Shown: positions 16,283-24,655 of the stretch, in pieces
Numbering within the stretch: position 1 is the stretch's first letter
Layout of the letters: the number at the start of each line of letters is the position of its first letter
Made by a program: the position numbers and the translations under genes
Source: a virus
Strand: one strand, 5' to 3'
IMG/VR virus record: IMGVR_UViG_3300037184_000121
Span: 43,603-107,602 of that record
DNA length: 64,000 bases
The notes under the pieces: generated by a model
The model's database searches: none
What the model saw: the letters and a program-made list of their open reading frames with translations, nothing else
Told to the model about the DNA's origin: nothing

Positions 16283-16502
16283 GCAAGAGCGTCAAGAACA
16301 GCGCATTAACTTTTATAAAATAAGGGCTATGTCTCCTTGCCTCTGCAGCCATGAATCTATCGATCATACCTGTTGGGTAGATGCTGATGGAAGTGGAAAA
16401 GGACTTGTGTATCCTGATTTTAGATACTGTGACACAAGGTATTGTGAATGTGAGAAGTATAAACAAGACAATCTAAGATACCTGGAGAGTTTAAGTGAGT
16501 AA
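16275..16502 (+). CDS. CGH/NLxYLE family small protein
   Basis: 75 residues. After a 20-residue basic helix come C-L-C-S-H-x4-H, then C-D-T-R-Y-C-E-C-E-K-Y and the tag DNLRYLESL at the extreme C-terminus. Overlaps both neighbours by 8 bases. Confidence 0.75.
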   Translation: MTEQERQEQRINFYKIRAMSPCLCSHESIDHTCWVDADGSGKGLVYPDFRYCDTRYCECEKYKQDNLRYLESLSE

Positions 16503-16689
16503 AGATTTTCCTTGTGAGTGTGGACACATAAGGCAGTCAGAGGAAACCCTCAACAGTATTTGTGTATCATGGCATGATGATAGAGATAATGATCATCAAT
16601 TAGCTGCATGTCGCTACTGTGATTGTAAGAGATACAGACCAAGTAATTTAAAGTATTTAGAAAGGTTGGCTGAAAAGTATGAATATTGA
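16495..16689 (+). CDS. CGH/NLxYLE family small protein
   Basis: 64 residues from GTG. C-E-C-G-H near residue 7, C-R-Y-C-D-C-K-R-Y near 45, tag NLKYLERLAEKYEY at the end. The second knuckle His of the usual pair is not at the standard spacing. GTGA junction with the preceding gene. Confidence 0.75.
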   Translation: MSKDFPCECGHIRQSEETLNSICVSWHDDRDNDHQLAACRYCDCKRYRPSNLKYLERLAEKYEY

Positions 16690-16861
16690 AATGAAAGATG
16701 ATGAAGTATTTGATTTTTTAAGTAAGAAATTGACCGTTCTTCAAGTTGATATAAAATATAATGAGAATGGGCCTACTTGGTTAGCACAGATGGAGAAGAT
16801 AAAATCCTTAACTAGAGCTGTGGAAGTTATAGTTAATAGGAAATTTAATGAACCTGAGTAA
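16679..16861 (+). CDS. Small helical protein
   Basis: 60 residues overlapping the previous gene by 11 bases. Mostly helical and charged, no Cys. Not recognised. Confidence 0.55.
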   Translation: MNIEMKDDEVFDFLSKKLTVLQVDIKYNENGPTWLAQMEKIKSLTRAVEVIVNRKFNEPE

Positions 16862-16891
16862 TAAAGCCCTTGACAGCACTGGATAATTATA

Positions 16892-17233
16892 ATGTCAAAC
16901 AGTAATAGATATATAAGTGTTTTGAAATGCAAATGTAATCATAAATATTATGAGCATGAGTTTTTCGATAGCAAGGATATAGGGTTTGATATTGATCCTC
17001 GTCCAGAAGCATGTATTTATTGCGAATGTCTTGATTTTGTAGATTGGAGAATAAATAGGTGGTGTATTTGTGGTCATGCTGAAAGTGAACACCATCTTGG
17101 CATTGTATCAGGTTCTACTATTTGTCGTGAGTGTCTTAGGTTTAATATAAATCGTAATACTCATCCATTTAGGCCAGATAATCTAAGATATTTGGAATGG
17201 AAATGGGAAGAAAAATTAGCTCTTGACAAGTAG
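16892..17233 (+). CDS. Double-module CGH/NLxYLE family protein
   Basis: 113 residues carrying two knuckle modules in tandem: C-K-C-N-H-x4-H with C-I-Y-C-E-C, then C-I-C-G-H-x4-HH with C-R-E-C, and a single C-terminal tag RPDNLRYLEWKWEEK. It looks like a fusion or duplication of two family units that kept only the last tag. A TTGACA at 16870 lies upstream but without a -10 at normal spacing. Confidence 0.75.
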   Translation: MSNSNRYISVLKCKCNHKYYEHEFFDSKDIGFDIDPRPEACIYCECLDFVDWRINRWCICGHAESEHHLGIVSGSTICRECLRFNINRNTHPFRPDNLRYLEWKWEEKLALDK

Positions 17234-17251
17234 ATAAAGATCTGCTAGACT
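17223..17251 (+). promoter_or_regulatory. Promoter, TTGACA-17-TAGACT
   Basis: TTGACA 17223-17228, TAGACT 17246-17251, TGC before the -10. It overlaps the end of the preceding gene. Spacer holds AGTAGATAA. A 30-base leader with AAAGGTGG leads to ATG 17282. Confidence 0.85.
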
Positions 17252-17281
17252 TAGGAAACAAGAGAAAGGTGGATAACAAAT

Positions 17282-17452
17282 ATGGACATTTTAATGACCC
17301 AAGAAGAAATGGACAACCTTATAATACAGCATCGTCAGTTGATTTATGATTATCAGCATTGCCATGCTATCAATACAGTTAAAGGTATGTTTGGATGGAC
17401 TGAGGACCCCACTACACCTTATTTTTGGCCTAGTAAAGAGCTTGTAAAGTAG
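17282..17452 (+). CDS. Small hypothetical protein, 56 residues
   Basis: Directly follows a promoter and ribosome site. Acidic and aromatic, with two Cys/His near the middle (YQHCHAINT). Not recognised. Confidence 0.6.
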   Translation: MDILMTQEEMDNLIIQHRQLIYDYQHCHAINTVKGMFGWTEDPTTPYFWPSKELVK

Positions 17453-17470
17453 TTGAATTTATGTTATACT
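17442..17470 (+). promoter_or_regulatory. Promoter, TTGTAA-17-TATACT
   Basis: A weaker -35 (TTGTAA 17442-17447) with TATACT 17465-17470 and TGT before it. It overlaps the preceding stop codon. Confidence 0.55.
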
Positions 17471-17488
17471 TGCTACAGGAGATATAAT

Positions 17489-17680
17489 ATGAGTAAGAAG
17501 AAATCTTTTATTAAGTCAACAGATAAAGAGAGAATAGAATTTCTTAGAACAGCTATCAGGCAAGCTACAGAACGAGATGGTGTGCCTTGCATGTGCATTC
17601 TCTGTGAGGCTCTTCAGTTCGACTACATGGCTATGAAAGGTGAGATAAATCTGAAGACTGGCAAAAGAAATGAAGCCTAA
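17489..17680 (+). CDS. Small protein with C-x-C-x2-C
   Basis: 63 residues from ATG 17489 behind AGGAG. Basic N-terminus and a CMCILC cluster mid-protein. Not recognised; leads into the helicase operon. Confidence 0.6.
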   Translation: MSKKKSFIKSTDKERIEFLRTAIRQATERDGVPCMCILCEALQFDYMAMKGEINLKTGKRNEA

Positions 17681-17837
17681 TGCTATAACAAGTTGTCAAT
17701 CTAAGAAACGCTATGATGGGGAAGCTGAGGCAGAACAGACAGCTATGTATTTGTATACTTATAAAGCAGTGGTAGTTAAATCTTATCATTGTACAGTATG
17801 TCTTGGATGGCATCTCACTAGACGAGGAACAGTATAA
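17670..17837 (+). CDS. Small zinc-type protein before DnaB
   Basis: 55 residues. A Ser-Cys near the N-terminus with YHCTVCLGWHLTRR near the end gives a Cys/Cys/His set seen in small phage proteins near replication genes. The stop overlaps the helicase start (TAATG). Confidence 0.6.
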   Translation: MKPNAITSCQSKKRYDGEAEAEQTAMYLYTYKAVVVKSYHCTVCLGWHLTRRGTV

Positions 17838-19213
17838 TGGATTCTACACTAGAAGGTAAATTTTTAGCACATGTTTTAAAAAGTCCCAGTGGCTTAGCCA
17901 TAGCCCAGCAAAAAGGTATAACCTCAGATTTTTTCCAGGAAGATGTATCCAAAAAATTGTTTGATATTAACCGTTGGTACGTTAATACCTATGGAGTTCT
18001 TCTTTCTGCCAGCGAATTAGAGGGTTCCTTAAAGCAAGCTACTACCCTGGACGATGAATTTAAGAAATCTATTCTTAAATCATTCTTCGAGTTGCAGCTT
18101 CTTCCGTTAGATACAGATATCAATTTTCTTTGTGATCAATTCAGCACTTATTATAAAAAGAATCTGTTAGAGACTGCCTTAAGACGTGCAGGGGCAAAAT
18201 ATTCTAATAATGAAATTGAAGATTCTATTGCAGCCTTGAAATATGATTTGGTTAAGATTGACAGTAAATTTCGAGTTGAAGAGAGTCGATCAGGTCAACT
18301 TGATGAGTTTGGGGATCGAATTTTTGCTGAATATGAGGATCGTAAGGTAAATCCAAGTAAATATGAAGGCTTAAAATTAGGCTTTGGAGAACTTGACAAG
18401 ATAATTGGTGGACTTGTGAAATCTAGTGTGTCTATTTTGCTTGCCCCTCCTAAAGATTTTAAGACAGCTTTAGCAATGACTATTTGTTATAATGTTGCAA
18501 AACGAGGGGTATATTCAGTTTATTTTGCAAATGAAGGTACAATCGAACTTTTTTACATGCGGTTTGCAGCAATGGAGCTTAGTATACCTCTATCTAACAT
18601 AAAAGATGGAAATATGACAGGCATGGAAGAATCAAGATGGATTCAATTTATAACCTCAGTTAGAGAAGGTAAACATCAGATCCTAAATAAGATATATTTT
18701 GCAGAAGTACCACTGTCATTAAGTACACCCACCTATCTTGCTGAATTGCTTAAGAAACTTAGAGAAGAAGGTAAGAATGTTGGCTTAGTTGTTATTGATC
18801 ACTTTGGTCGTATGACTACTACAGATAAGACTATTTCACAAGATTGGCAAAAAAAAGGGGTAGTTGCTGAGGAATTGTGTAATTTGGCACGATCTGAACG
18901 TGTTCCTTTCTTTTTATTGACACATGTAAAATCTCAAAGTGCAAAAGATGCTTTAGAAGACAATGCAGATTTCTCAGCATACGATATCGAAAGGTCGGGA
19001 CAGCCCCTTAAAGATGTTGATTATGTCTTTAGTTGGCGTATAGAAAATCGTGAAGAATTTGATAGGAATGGCAAAAAAGGATTTGCTCGCCTTGCCTTAG
19101 TACTTTCCAGACATTCAGAAACATGTGGTTCAGTATTACAAATCAATGGAAAATATATGCAGATCCAAGAAATGAAGATAGGTGGCACCAATCAGGTAAA
19201 TAACAATGAGTAG
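17837..19213 (+). CDS. DnaB-like replicative helicase with altered P-loop
   Basis: 458 residues. N-terminal helical domain (about 1-150) and RecA-like motor (about 170-450). Walker A reads APPKDFKTALAM: the Lys-Thr is kept but the preceding Gly is Phe. Walker B-like VVIDHFGRM, then FFLLTHVKS and a QPLKDVDYVFSWR end segment fit the DnaB family. It should unwind the phage fork with the primase encoded next. The Gly loss may be tolerated in this lineage or alter nucleotide binding. Confidence 0.8.
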   Translation: MDSTLEGKFLAHVLKSPSGLAIAQQKGITSDFFQEDVSKKLFDINRWYVNTYGVLLSASELEGSLKQATTLDDEFKKSILKSFFELQLLPLDTDINFLCDQFSTYYKKNLLETALRRAGAKYSNNEIEDSIAALKYDLVKIDSKFRVEESRSGQLDEFGDRIFAEYEDRKVNPSKYEGLKLGFGELDKIIGGLVKSSVSILLAPPKDFKTALAMTICYNVAKRGVYSVYFANEGTIELFYMRFAAMELSIPLSNIKDGNMTGMEESRWIQFITSVREGKHQILNKIYFAEVPLSLSTPTYLAELLKKLREEGKNVGLVVIDHFGRMTTTDKTISQDWQKKGVVAEELCNLARSERVPFFLLTHVKSQSAKDALEDNADFSAYDIERSGQPLKDVDYVFSWRIENREEFDRNGKKGFARLALVLSRHSETCGSVLQINGKYMQIQEMKIGGTNQVNNNE

Positions 19214-19883
19214 AAAGAAAGGAAGTAAAAATAAAGTCCACAAACAATTTTGTCTTAATGGGCATGATGTACTTATTTGTGGCAGATCTAACACTGGTAA
19301 TTGTAGAGATTGTGAACGGGCTAGAGGACTACAATATTATCAAGATCATACAGAAGAAGTAAATGCTACAAATAATAGATGTTATGCTAGAGATCGATTA
19401 AAAATATTGAAAAATCAAAAAGTATATGAAAAAGAAAATAGATCAAAAATTCTTGCTACGAAATTAGCACGTAGAAAGGTAAGACGTGCAACTGATCCAG
19501 TTTTTAAGTTAAAAGAGAAATTAAGGGGCAGACTTCATACGGCTCTTGTAGGAAAAAAGAAACAAGGATCTGCAGTTAAGGATTTAGGATGTGGAGGGGA
19601 ATTTCTAAAAGATTATATTGCTGCTAAATTCTCTGCTAGTATGACTTGGGATAATTGGGGTAAAATATGGGAGTTAGATCATATAGTTCCATTGTGGAAG
19701 TTTAATTTAGAAGATAGAGAACAGTTCTTAAAGGCAGTTCACTATACTAATCTTCAACCATTAACTGTAGAAGATCATGCTAGAAAATCAGCGAATGAAG
19801 TTAGAGAATGGATAAAGTATCAACAGGAATTGAAAAAGACTAGAGGAATAGATAAATGCCAAGACTCACCATTAAAGAGCTAG
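19206..19883 (+). CDS. HNH endonuclease with CxxGHD zinc domain (copy 1 of 3)
   Basis: 225 residues. N-terminal FCLNGHDVLICGR then C-R-D-C is a zinc motif shared with genes at 33387 and 54631. Central basic helix, then KDLGCGGEFLKDYIAAKF and the HNH core WELDHIVPLWKF, ending YTNLQPLTVEDHARKSA. The core matches HNH nucleases of free-standing phage type. It sits between helicase and primase zinc domain, overlapping both, as homing genes often do. Confidence 0.8.
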   Translation: MSRKKGSKNKVHKQFCLNGHDVLICGRSNTGNCRDCERARGLQYYQDHTEEVNATNNRCYARDRLKILKNQKVYEKENRSKILATKLARRKVRRATDPVFKLKEKLRGRLHTALVGKKKQGSAVKDLGCGGEFLKDYIAAKFSASMTWDNWGKIWELDHIVPLWKFNLEDREQFLKAVHYTNLQPLTVEDHARKSANEVREWIKYQQELKKTRGIDKCQDSPLKS

Positions 19884-20353
19884 TTGAATCCTACGGTGTA
19901 AGGCTGTGGCCTATTGGGGAAGGCATCCTTCGAGGAAGCTGTCCGATGCATACTAATGTGAATACCCCTTCCTTCACTGTTTATGTCAACACAGATTCTT
20001 ACTTTTGTTTCGGGGAAGGCGTTGGTGGAGATGCAGCAAATTTTCTTTCCAGGATGGAACATATCTCATATGCTGAAGCAAAGAAGCGCATGGATGGTGA
20101 TACAAGTTTTCAAGAGGAGTTCGATCAGATGATGGATGCGGGATCTGTTAAAGAAGAGATCAGTTACCTTCACCAGCTCAATTCTTCTGCCAGCAAGATT
20201 TGCCGAGATACCATGTATGCTCATCCAGAGCAAGTAGGTAACATTCTAACGTTTTTACAGAGACTTGATAAAGATGTATTGACAAAACCAGTAACTAGAG
20301 ATATACTTAAGCAGGGAATAGAGGAATCGTGGAATCTGAGAGGTGGTTTATGA
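19856..20353 (+). CDS. Primase zinc-binding (CHC2) domain as a separate protein
   Basis: 165 residues. The DnaG-type zinc finger is C-P-M-H (about residues 29-32) with SYFCFGEGVGGDAANFL (about 48-64). The fourth ligand, normally Cys in CFGCG, is Glu here. No TOPRIM domain follows; that half is encoded at 38321. The zinc domain would recognise start sites or template for primer synthesis. The gene also contains an internal promoter near its end. Confidence 0.75.
   Translation: MPRLTIKELVESYGVRLWPIGEGILRGSCPMHTNVNTPSFTVYVNTDSYFCFGEGVGGDAANFLSRMEHISYAEAKKRMDGDTSFQEEFDQMMDAGSVKEEISYLHQLNSSASKICRDTMYAHPEQVGNILTFLQRLDKDVLTKPVTRDILKQGIEESWNLRGGL
20279..20307 (+). promoter_or_regulatory. Intragenic promoter for SSB-RecA operon
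   Basis: TTGACA 20279-20284 and TATACT 20302-20307, spacer 17, inside the primase zinc-domain gene. It has no TG extension, but spacing and boxes match the window's consensus. It would feed the genes from 20350 onward. Confidence 0.65.
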
Positions 20354-20550
20354 AATACAATATTTCAAAAAGGTTCAGTGATAGTGTGAAAGCAACTGAT
20401 GGGACGCTGAAAAGTTTCACGACAGAATTGAATGTAGATATTGAAGCTGATTCTGCTGAAGCTCTTATTGCTGAGAGTGATAAACTCTTTGCTCAGGTCA
20501 AGTGGCTCGTCGAACATGACGAAGAAAAGATTTTCGGGACAGGAGCTTAA
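20350..20550 (+). CDS. Small hypothetical protein
   Basis: 66 residues from ATG 20350, coupled to the previous stop by ATGA. Beta-rich start (KYNISKRFSD) then an acidic helix (DIEADSAEALIAESDKLF). Not recognised. Confidence 0.6.
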   Translation: MKYNISKRFSDSVKATDGTLKSFTTELNVDIEADSAEALIAESDKLFAQVKWLVEHDEEKIFGTGA

Positions 20551-20551
20551 T

Positions 20552-21067
20552 ATGGCACTAACAGATGAACAGATGGCAGAGAAACTAGAAGAGGTAAAGA
20601 AGATCCAGGTATTTCTTGATCCAGATCCTACGGTCAAAGGATTGGTTTCTTTGAACTATAAATTGGCTGAATTGCAGTTGGCTAAAGATCATGTTTCAGC
20701 TCTTCTTCTTGAGGCTATGAAAAGTATGGCAGAGCATGAGATCTTAGAAAAAGAGGCCCTAAATGCTCATGATCGTCAACAGGATCTTCTCATTGCGACT
20801 GATGCTTCTATCCAGGCTCAGAAATCAGCAGAGGCACGAAGTATTCATGCTCGTATAAAGATGCCTGACTTAGTATATGCACTTCATCTTGAAGAAGTTG
20901 CTCAATTAAAGGCTTCTTGGTACATGAAATGTTTAGCACTTGTGGCTTCCAATTTAGAAAGTGCTAATAGTAATCTCAGCAGACAAATTACCGTCATTCA
21001 GATGGATCAGAATCTGCAGGGCAATGGTAATGGCAATCGGGGTTCGATCAAGAACATTAATATATAA
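20552..21067 (+). CDS. Helical protein upstream of SSB-like gene
   Basis: 171 residues. Long helices (LVSLNYKLAELQLAKDHV, ALHLEEVAQLKASW) suggest coiled coil, with an Asn/Gly-rich end (GNGNGNRG). No family recognised. Its place before the SSB-like and RecA genes suggests a recombination or replication accessory. Confidence 0.6.
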   Translation: MALTDEQMAEKLEEVKKIQVFLDPDPTVKGLVSLNYKLAELQLAKDHVSALLLEAMKSMAEHEILEKEALNAHDRQQDLLIATDASIQAQKSAEARSIHARIKMPDLVYALHLEEVAQLKASWYMKCLALVASNLESANSNLSRQITVIQMDQNLQGNGNGNRGSIKNINI

Positions 21068-21080
21068 AAGGAGAATTGAA

Positions 21081-21833
21081 ATGGCAAAATTAGGACGTTA
21101 CGTACCAGTTGAAAGACCTGACATTGATGATGGTGTTTATTTGGCGAAGATTCTATCAGCTGAGGTTAAAACATGGCCTGATGGCAATTCATCTGTAAAT
21201 TGGAAGTTTGAATTGTCTCAACCTCCATTTATTGGGAAGAAAGTATGGACATGGGGATCAACGGGTGCTGTGCCTACTCCAAGAGCTAAACTTACTACTT
21301 GGGGTTTTGTTTTAGGTCAAACACTAGAACAGCTCAAAGATGAAAACTTTGATACTAAGGTACTCGAAGGTTTTTATGTTAAGATCACAATCAAAACCTG
21401 GGAAAAAGAGAGTGGAGGTACAAAACAAGCAGTTACAGATATCAACTACCTAAATGAAGCTGATGTCTCAATGCTGCAGCTATGGCTTGGTCAGGCTGGT
21501 GTAACGGGAGCTATTAAGGTTGCAGTAAAGGCTAATCCTTCCCTTACATTTACTCCTGCACCAGTTCAAGCACCAGCTCCAGTAGTGGCAGCTCCTGTAC
21601 CAGTCGTAGCTCAACCAGTGTTTGTTCAGGCGGGACTCCCAGTTACAACAGCTTCACAAGTACAGGTAGCAGCTCCAGTTGTTCAGGTTCAACCAGTACA
21701 AGCACCAGTTGTAGTAGCTCCTGTGACAGCTCCAGGCTTTGCTCCAGGCTTTGCTCCAGTAGTTGCTCCAATGCAGCCAGTGCCAGTAACAGCAGCTCCA
21801 GCAGTTAAGAAATCATCTGGATTCCCTTTCTAA
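21081..21833 (+). CDS. SSB-like single-stranded DNA-binding protein
   Basis: 250 residues from ATG 21081 behind AAGGAG. The first 140 residues (GVYLAKILSAEVKTW, WKFELSQPPFIGKKVW, GFYVKITIKTW) resemble the DUF669/OB-like phage ssDNA-binding proteins. Then comes a linker of about 90 residues made almost only of Pro, Ala, Val and Gln, and a short tip KKSSGFPF. Ending in Pro-Phe recalls the partner-binding tip of bacterial SSB, though acidic residues are lacking. Adjacent RecA supports the role. Confidence 0.7.
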   Translation: MAKLGRYVPVERPDIDDGVYLAKILSAEVKTWPDGNSSVNWKFELSQPPFIGKKVWTWGSTGAVPTPRAKLTTWGFVLGQTLEQLKDENFDTKVLEGFYVKITIKTWEKESGGTKQAVTDINYLNEADVSMLQLWLGQAGVTGAIKVAVKANPSLTFTPAPVQAPAPVVAAPVPVVAQPVFVQAGLPVTTASQVQVAAPVVQVQPVQAPVVVAPVTAPGFAPGFAPVVAPMQPVPVTAAPAVKKSSGFPF

Positions 21834-21863
21834 GGGATAGTAATTTAATATAGGAGAAACAAC

Positions 21864-22868
21864 ATGTCTGATGAAAAAGGACTCAAAGCCTTTCTAGCAA
21901 AGATCAGTGAGAATCGTAAAACGGTGGTATCTCAAATTAAGCATATGGATGATCGTCCTGCTTTTGAGGTAATTCCATCAGGAAGTTTAGCTATTGATGA
22001 TGTGCTTGGTGCAGGTGGATTTCCTCGTGGTAGGGTCATTGAAGTTTTTGGACCTGAATCAGGTGGAAAGACTACCTTGTGCCTCTTAGCTATCGCTTCT
22101 TGTCAACGGGCGGGAGGGATTGCTGCTTTCATTGATGCAGAAAACTCCATCTCACTTGATTGGGCTGCTAAACTTGGGGTTGATGTTGAGAATCTTGTTT
22201 TCAATCAACCTGATAGTGGAGAACAGGCTTTATCGGTTGTTCGAGATATGATTGAATCTAATCTATTCGACATGATCGTTGTTGATAGCGTTGCAGCTCT
22301 TACACCTCAGTCGCAGCTTGCAGGAGAGATCGGTGATCAGACAATGGCATTACAGGCTCGTATGCTTGGGGCTGCAGTTCCATTGCTGGTACATGCAGCA
22401 GCTAGTTCAAAGACTGTACTTCTGTTCATTAATCAGTTGCGTGATACGATGGCTATGTATGGTCCTAAAGAGACAACTCCAGGAGGGAAGTCACTGAAAT
22501 TCTACAGCAGCATTCGTCTTGGCGTTAGCAAGGTCAGTGGTTCTGAGATTAAAGTAACGAAGGATAATGGTGAAGTGGGCGAAACAGGAGAAGTCTTGGG
22601 TCATCGAGTGAAAGTCAAAGTAGTTAAGAATAAGGTTGGTCGTCCTATGCGTGAGGCTGAATTCAATCTGCGATTCACTCAGGGTATTGATCGATTCGAT
22701 GAGCTTATTACCCTTGGTATCTCCAGAGACATCATTAAGAAAAGTGGTCCTATGGTTGCCTTTGGACCTATCAATGCTAAAGGTTTGGAGAAGTTTACCG
22801 AAGCTCTTAAGGCTGATGAAGCTTTGCAGAAGACATTAGAAGAGGCCATTCGAGGCGTTACAAAGTAA
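21864..22868 (+). CDS. recA: RecA recombinase
   Basis: 334 residues. Walker A GPESGGKTTL (about residues 57-66), Walker B MIVVDSVAAL, and the RecA-type loops SQLAGEIGDQ and LFINQLRDTM are all present, followed by GGKSLKFYSSIRL. This is the bacterial RecA type rather than T4 UvsX. It promotes strand exchange on ssDNA coated by the preceding SSB-like protein. The C-terminal domain is short and lacks the acidic tail common in bacteria. Confidence 0.95.
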   Translation: MSDEKGLKAFLAKISENRKTVVSQIKHMDDRPAFEVIPSGSLAIDDVLGAGGFPRGRVIEVFGPESGGKTTLCLLAIASCQRAGGIAAFIDAENSISLDWAAKLGVDVENLVFNQPDSGEQALSVVRDMIESNLFDMIVVDSVAALTPQSQLAGEIGDQTMALQARMLGAAVPLLVHAAASSKTVLLFINQLRDTMAMYGPKETTPGGKSLKFYSSIRLGVSKVSGSEIKVTKDNGEVGETGEVLGHRVKVKVVKNKVGRPMREAEFNLRFTQGIDRFDELITLGISRDIIKKSGPMVAFGPINAKGLEKFTEALKADEALQKTLEEAIRGVTK

Positions 22869-22870
22869 AC

Positions 22871-23323
22871 ATGGCTATCCTAAAACTAAAAGGCAGTTTG
22901 TTTGACGCTCCAAAGGGGTCTCTCTTAATTCATGCTTGCAATGCCAGAGGAGTTTGGGGTACTGGCATTGCAGTAGAATTCAAGAAGAGATTTCCTGAGA
23001 GCTATGCCTTTTATCATGGGTTCTGTGAGCAAGAAAAAGATAAACTTGTAGGAGTTTCAATTCTGTGTCCAGAAGAGAATGGCTATGCAGTTGGTTGCAT
23101 AATCTCATCGAATGGATATGGCAAATTTAAAGATTCTCCCGCTGATATTTTAAAGAGTACCCGTTTAGCATTACCCAGCATATTGCAGGAGAATAGACCC
23201 ATTCATAGTAATATGTTTAATTCAGGGCTCTTCAATGTACCCTGGAATGACACTGAGAAGATTTTATCTGAAGTTCTAGATGAAGTAGGCTACAAATCAG
23301 ATTGGACAGTTTGGCAGATATAA
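22871..23323 (+). CDS. Macro domain protein (ADP-ribose binding)
   Basis: 150 residues: LLIHACNARGVWGTGIAVEFKKRF (start of the macro domain with the Asn-x-x-Gly-x-Gly-x-G loop) and IISSNGYGKFKD, resembling Poa1p-type ADP-ribose-1''-phosphatases. It binds or hydrolyses ADP-ribose derivatives. Such activity could reverse ADP-ribosylation or clear tRNA-splicing by-products, which would connect with the RNA-repair genes at 52-57 kb; the link is inference. The start follows RecA by 2 bases. Confidence 0.8.
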   Translation: MAILKLKGSLFDAPKGSLLIHACNARGVWGTGIAVEFKKRFPESYAFYHGFCEQEKDKLVGVSILCPEENGYAVGCIISSNGYGKFKDSPADILKSTRLALPSILQENRPIHSNMFNSGLFNVPWNDTEKILSEVLDEVGYKSDWTVWQI

Positions 23324-23335
23324 AGGAGATTAATC

Positions 23336-24646
23336 ATGGCTGATTCAAAGTTGGTCCGAGATATAGTTAGAGAGATTGAACGAATTTCTGGAAAGTTAGG
23401 GCTGCAGCCTTCCCAGTTGGGTAAAGCACAGTTCAAAGAGTTGTCTAAGATTTCCGAATGGGATCTCCGCAAGGTTGGAGGCTACGCTACTCTCTTGAGT
23501 ACATATTATCCAGTTCCCGATAAGTCTCTTAAGGATATCCAGCTTCTTAAAGAGCGCAAGTCTTATGTTTCAAAGCTCGAAAAGAAATATGGGTCATGGG
23601 AAGTGTTTTCAGAACAGCTTACGGAATCCTTGACAAAGCGATTAGAGACTATGCGGGTTGAGCCTGTCATTCTAAATGAAAAGGCTACAAAAGAGTATAT
23701 TAAGACTGTTTCAAAACGTGAACTGCACGATAGTACCCCACGATCTATTTGTGTGGCCTTGACTGATGTTCACTTTGGAACACATATTGATAAAGAAGAG
23801 CTTGGTGGGAAGAATGAATTCAATTGGAATATTGCTGCCCGTCGTTTTGGGTTCATTATTGAACAGCTTGAGACGTATAAAATGGAACTGAGACATTTGC
23901 ATGAAGAAGTCGTATTCCTGCTTGGTGGTGATCTGATCGGCGGGATTATCCATAATCAGGAAGGCCCAGACTATGACTTGATCACCTTTCAGGTCAATGG
24001 GGCTTTGAGTTATTTCATTCAAGCATTTGAGCATATCAAGGCATTCTACCCTAAGATTCGGGTGGTTTGCCAGCCTGGGAACCATGGGCGTATGATGCAC
24101 AAAGAAGATAAAGGCCGAGCGTTATCACAAAAGTATGACTCGTATGAGAATATTATATTCTTTGCCTTGGCTAAGTATTTTGAGAAAGATCCAAAAGTCT
24201 CTATCACTGTACCAAAGTCACCTTATGCCGAAGTGACTGTGCAGGGCCATAGAATCTATATGACTCATGGAGATGGGGTATTCATTACAGGTAATCCTGG
24301 CAAGAGTATCAATACAGAGAAAATTGAAACACAGGTCCATCGTATCAATGAAGAAGAACGTTCAAAGAATCGCCAGCCATTCGAATTGTTCGTCTTTGGT
24401 CATGTGCATCAAGCAGCTCACTTCCAGACAAACAGTGGTATTCAGATTCTGATTAATGGTAGTATGATCGGGACAGATAGTTATGCTCAAGGTGTCGGCA
24501 TCATGAGCAATAACCCAGTCCAGGTCATGTGGGAAATGAATTCCAAGTTTTCTGTTGGAGATTCCCGCTGGTTATTCGTTGCAGCAGCAGATGAAGATAA
24601 GCGTCTTGAGAACATTATTAAACCATACAATTACGAGCTTCAATAA
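23336..24646 (+). CDS. Large calcineurin-like metallophosphoesterase
   Basis: 436 residues. About 130 N-terminal residues, including LGLQPSQLGKAQFKELS, come before the catalytic core: LTDVHFGTH, LGGDLIGG, QPGNHGRM, and VFGHVHQAAHF. The N-terminal part looks helical and may bind DNA. Family members include nucleases and phosphodiesterases. The replication setting suggests a DNA substrate, unproven. Confidence 0.8.
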   Translation: MADSKLVRDIVREIERISGKLGLQPSQLGKAQFKELSKISEWDLRKVGGYATLLSTYYPVPDKSLKDIQLLKERKSYVSKLEKKYGSWEVFSEQLTESLTKRLETMRVEPVILNEKATKEYIKTVSKRELHDSTPRSICVALTDVHFGTHIDKEELGGKNEFNWNIAARRFGFIIEQLETYKMELRHLHEEVVFLLGGDLIGGIIHNQEGPDYDLITFQVNGALSYFIQAFEHIKAFYPKIRVVCQPGNHGRMMHKEDKGRALSQKYDSYENIIFFALAKYFEKDPKVSITVPKSPYAEVTVQGHRIYMTHGDGVFITGNPGKSINTEKIETQVHRINEEERSKNRQPFELFVFGHVHQAAHFQTNSGIQILINGSMIGTDSYAQGVGIMSNNPVQVMWEMNSKFSVGDSRWLFVAAADEDKRLENIIKPYNYELQ

Positions 24647-24655
24647 AGGAGATTT

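Noticed and set aside
16870-16893. TTGACA followed by TATAAT before the double-module gene at 16892
   Set aside because: The spacer is only 12 bases, and at 17 bases there is no -10 match. Possibly a decayed promoter; not listed as a feature.
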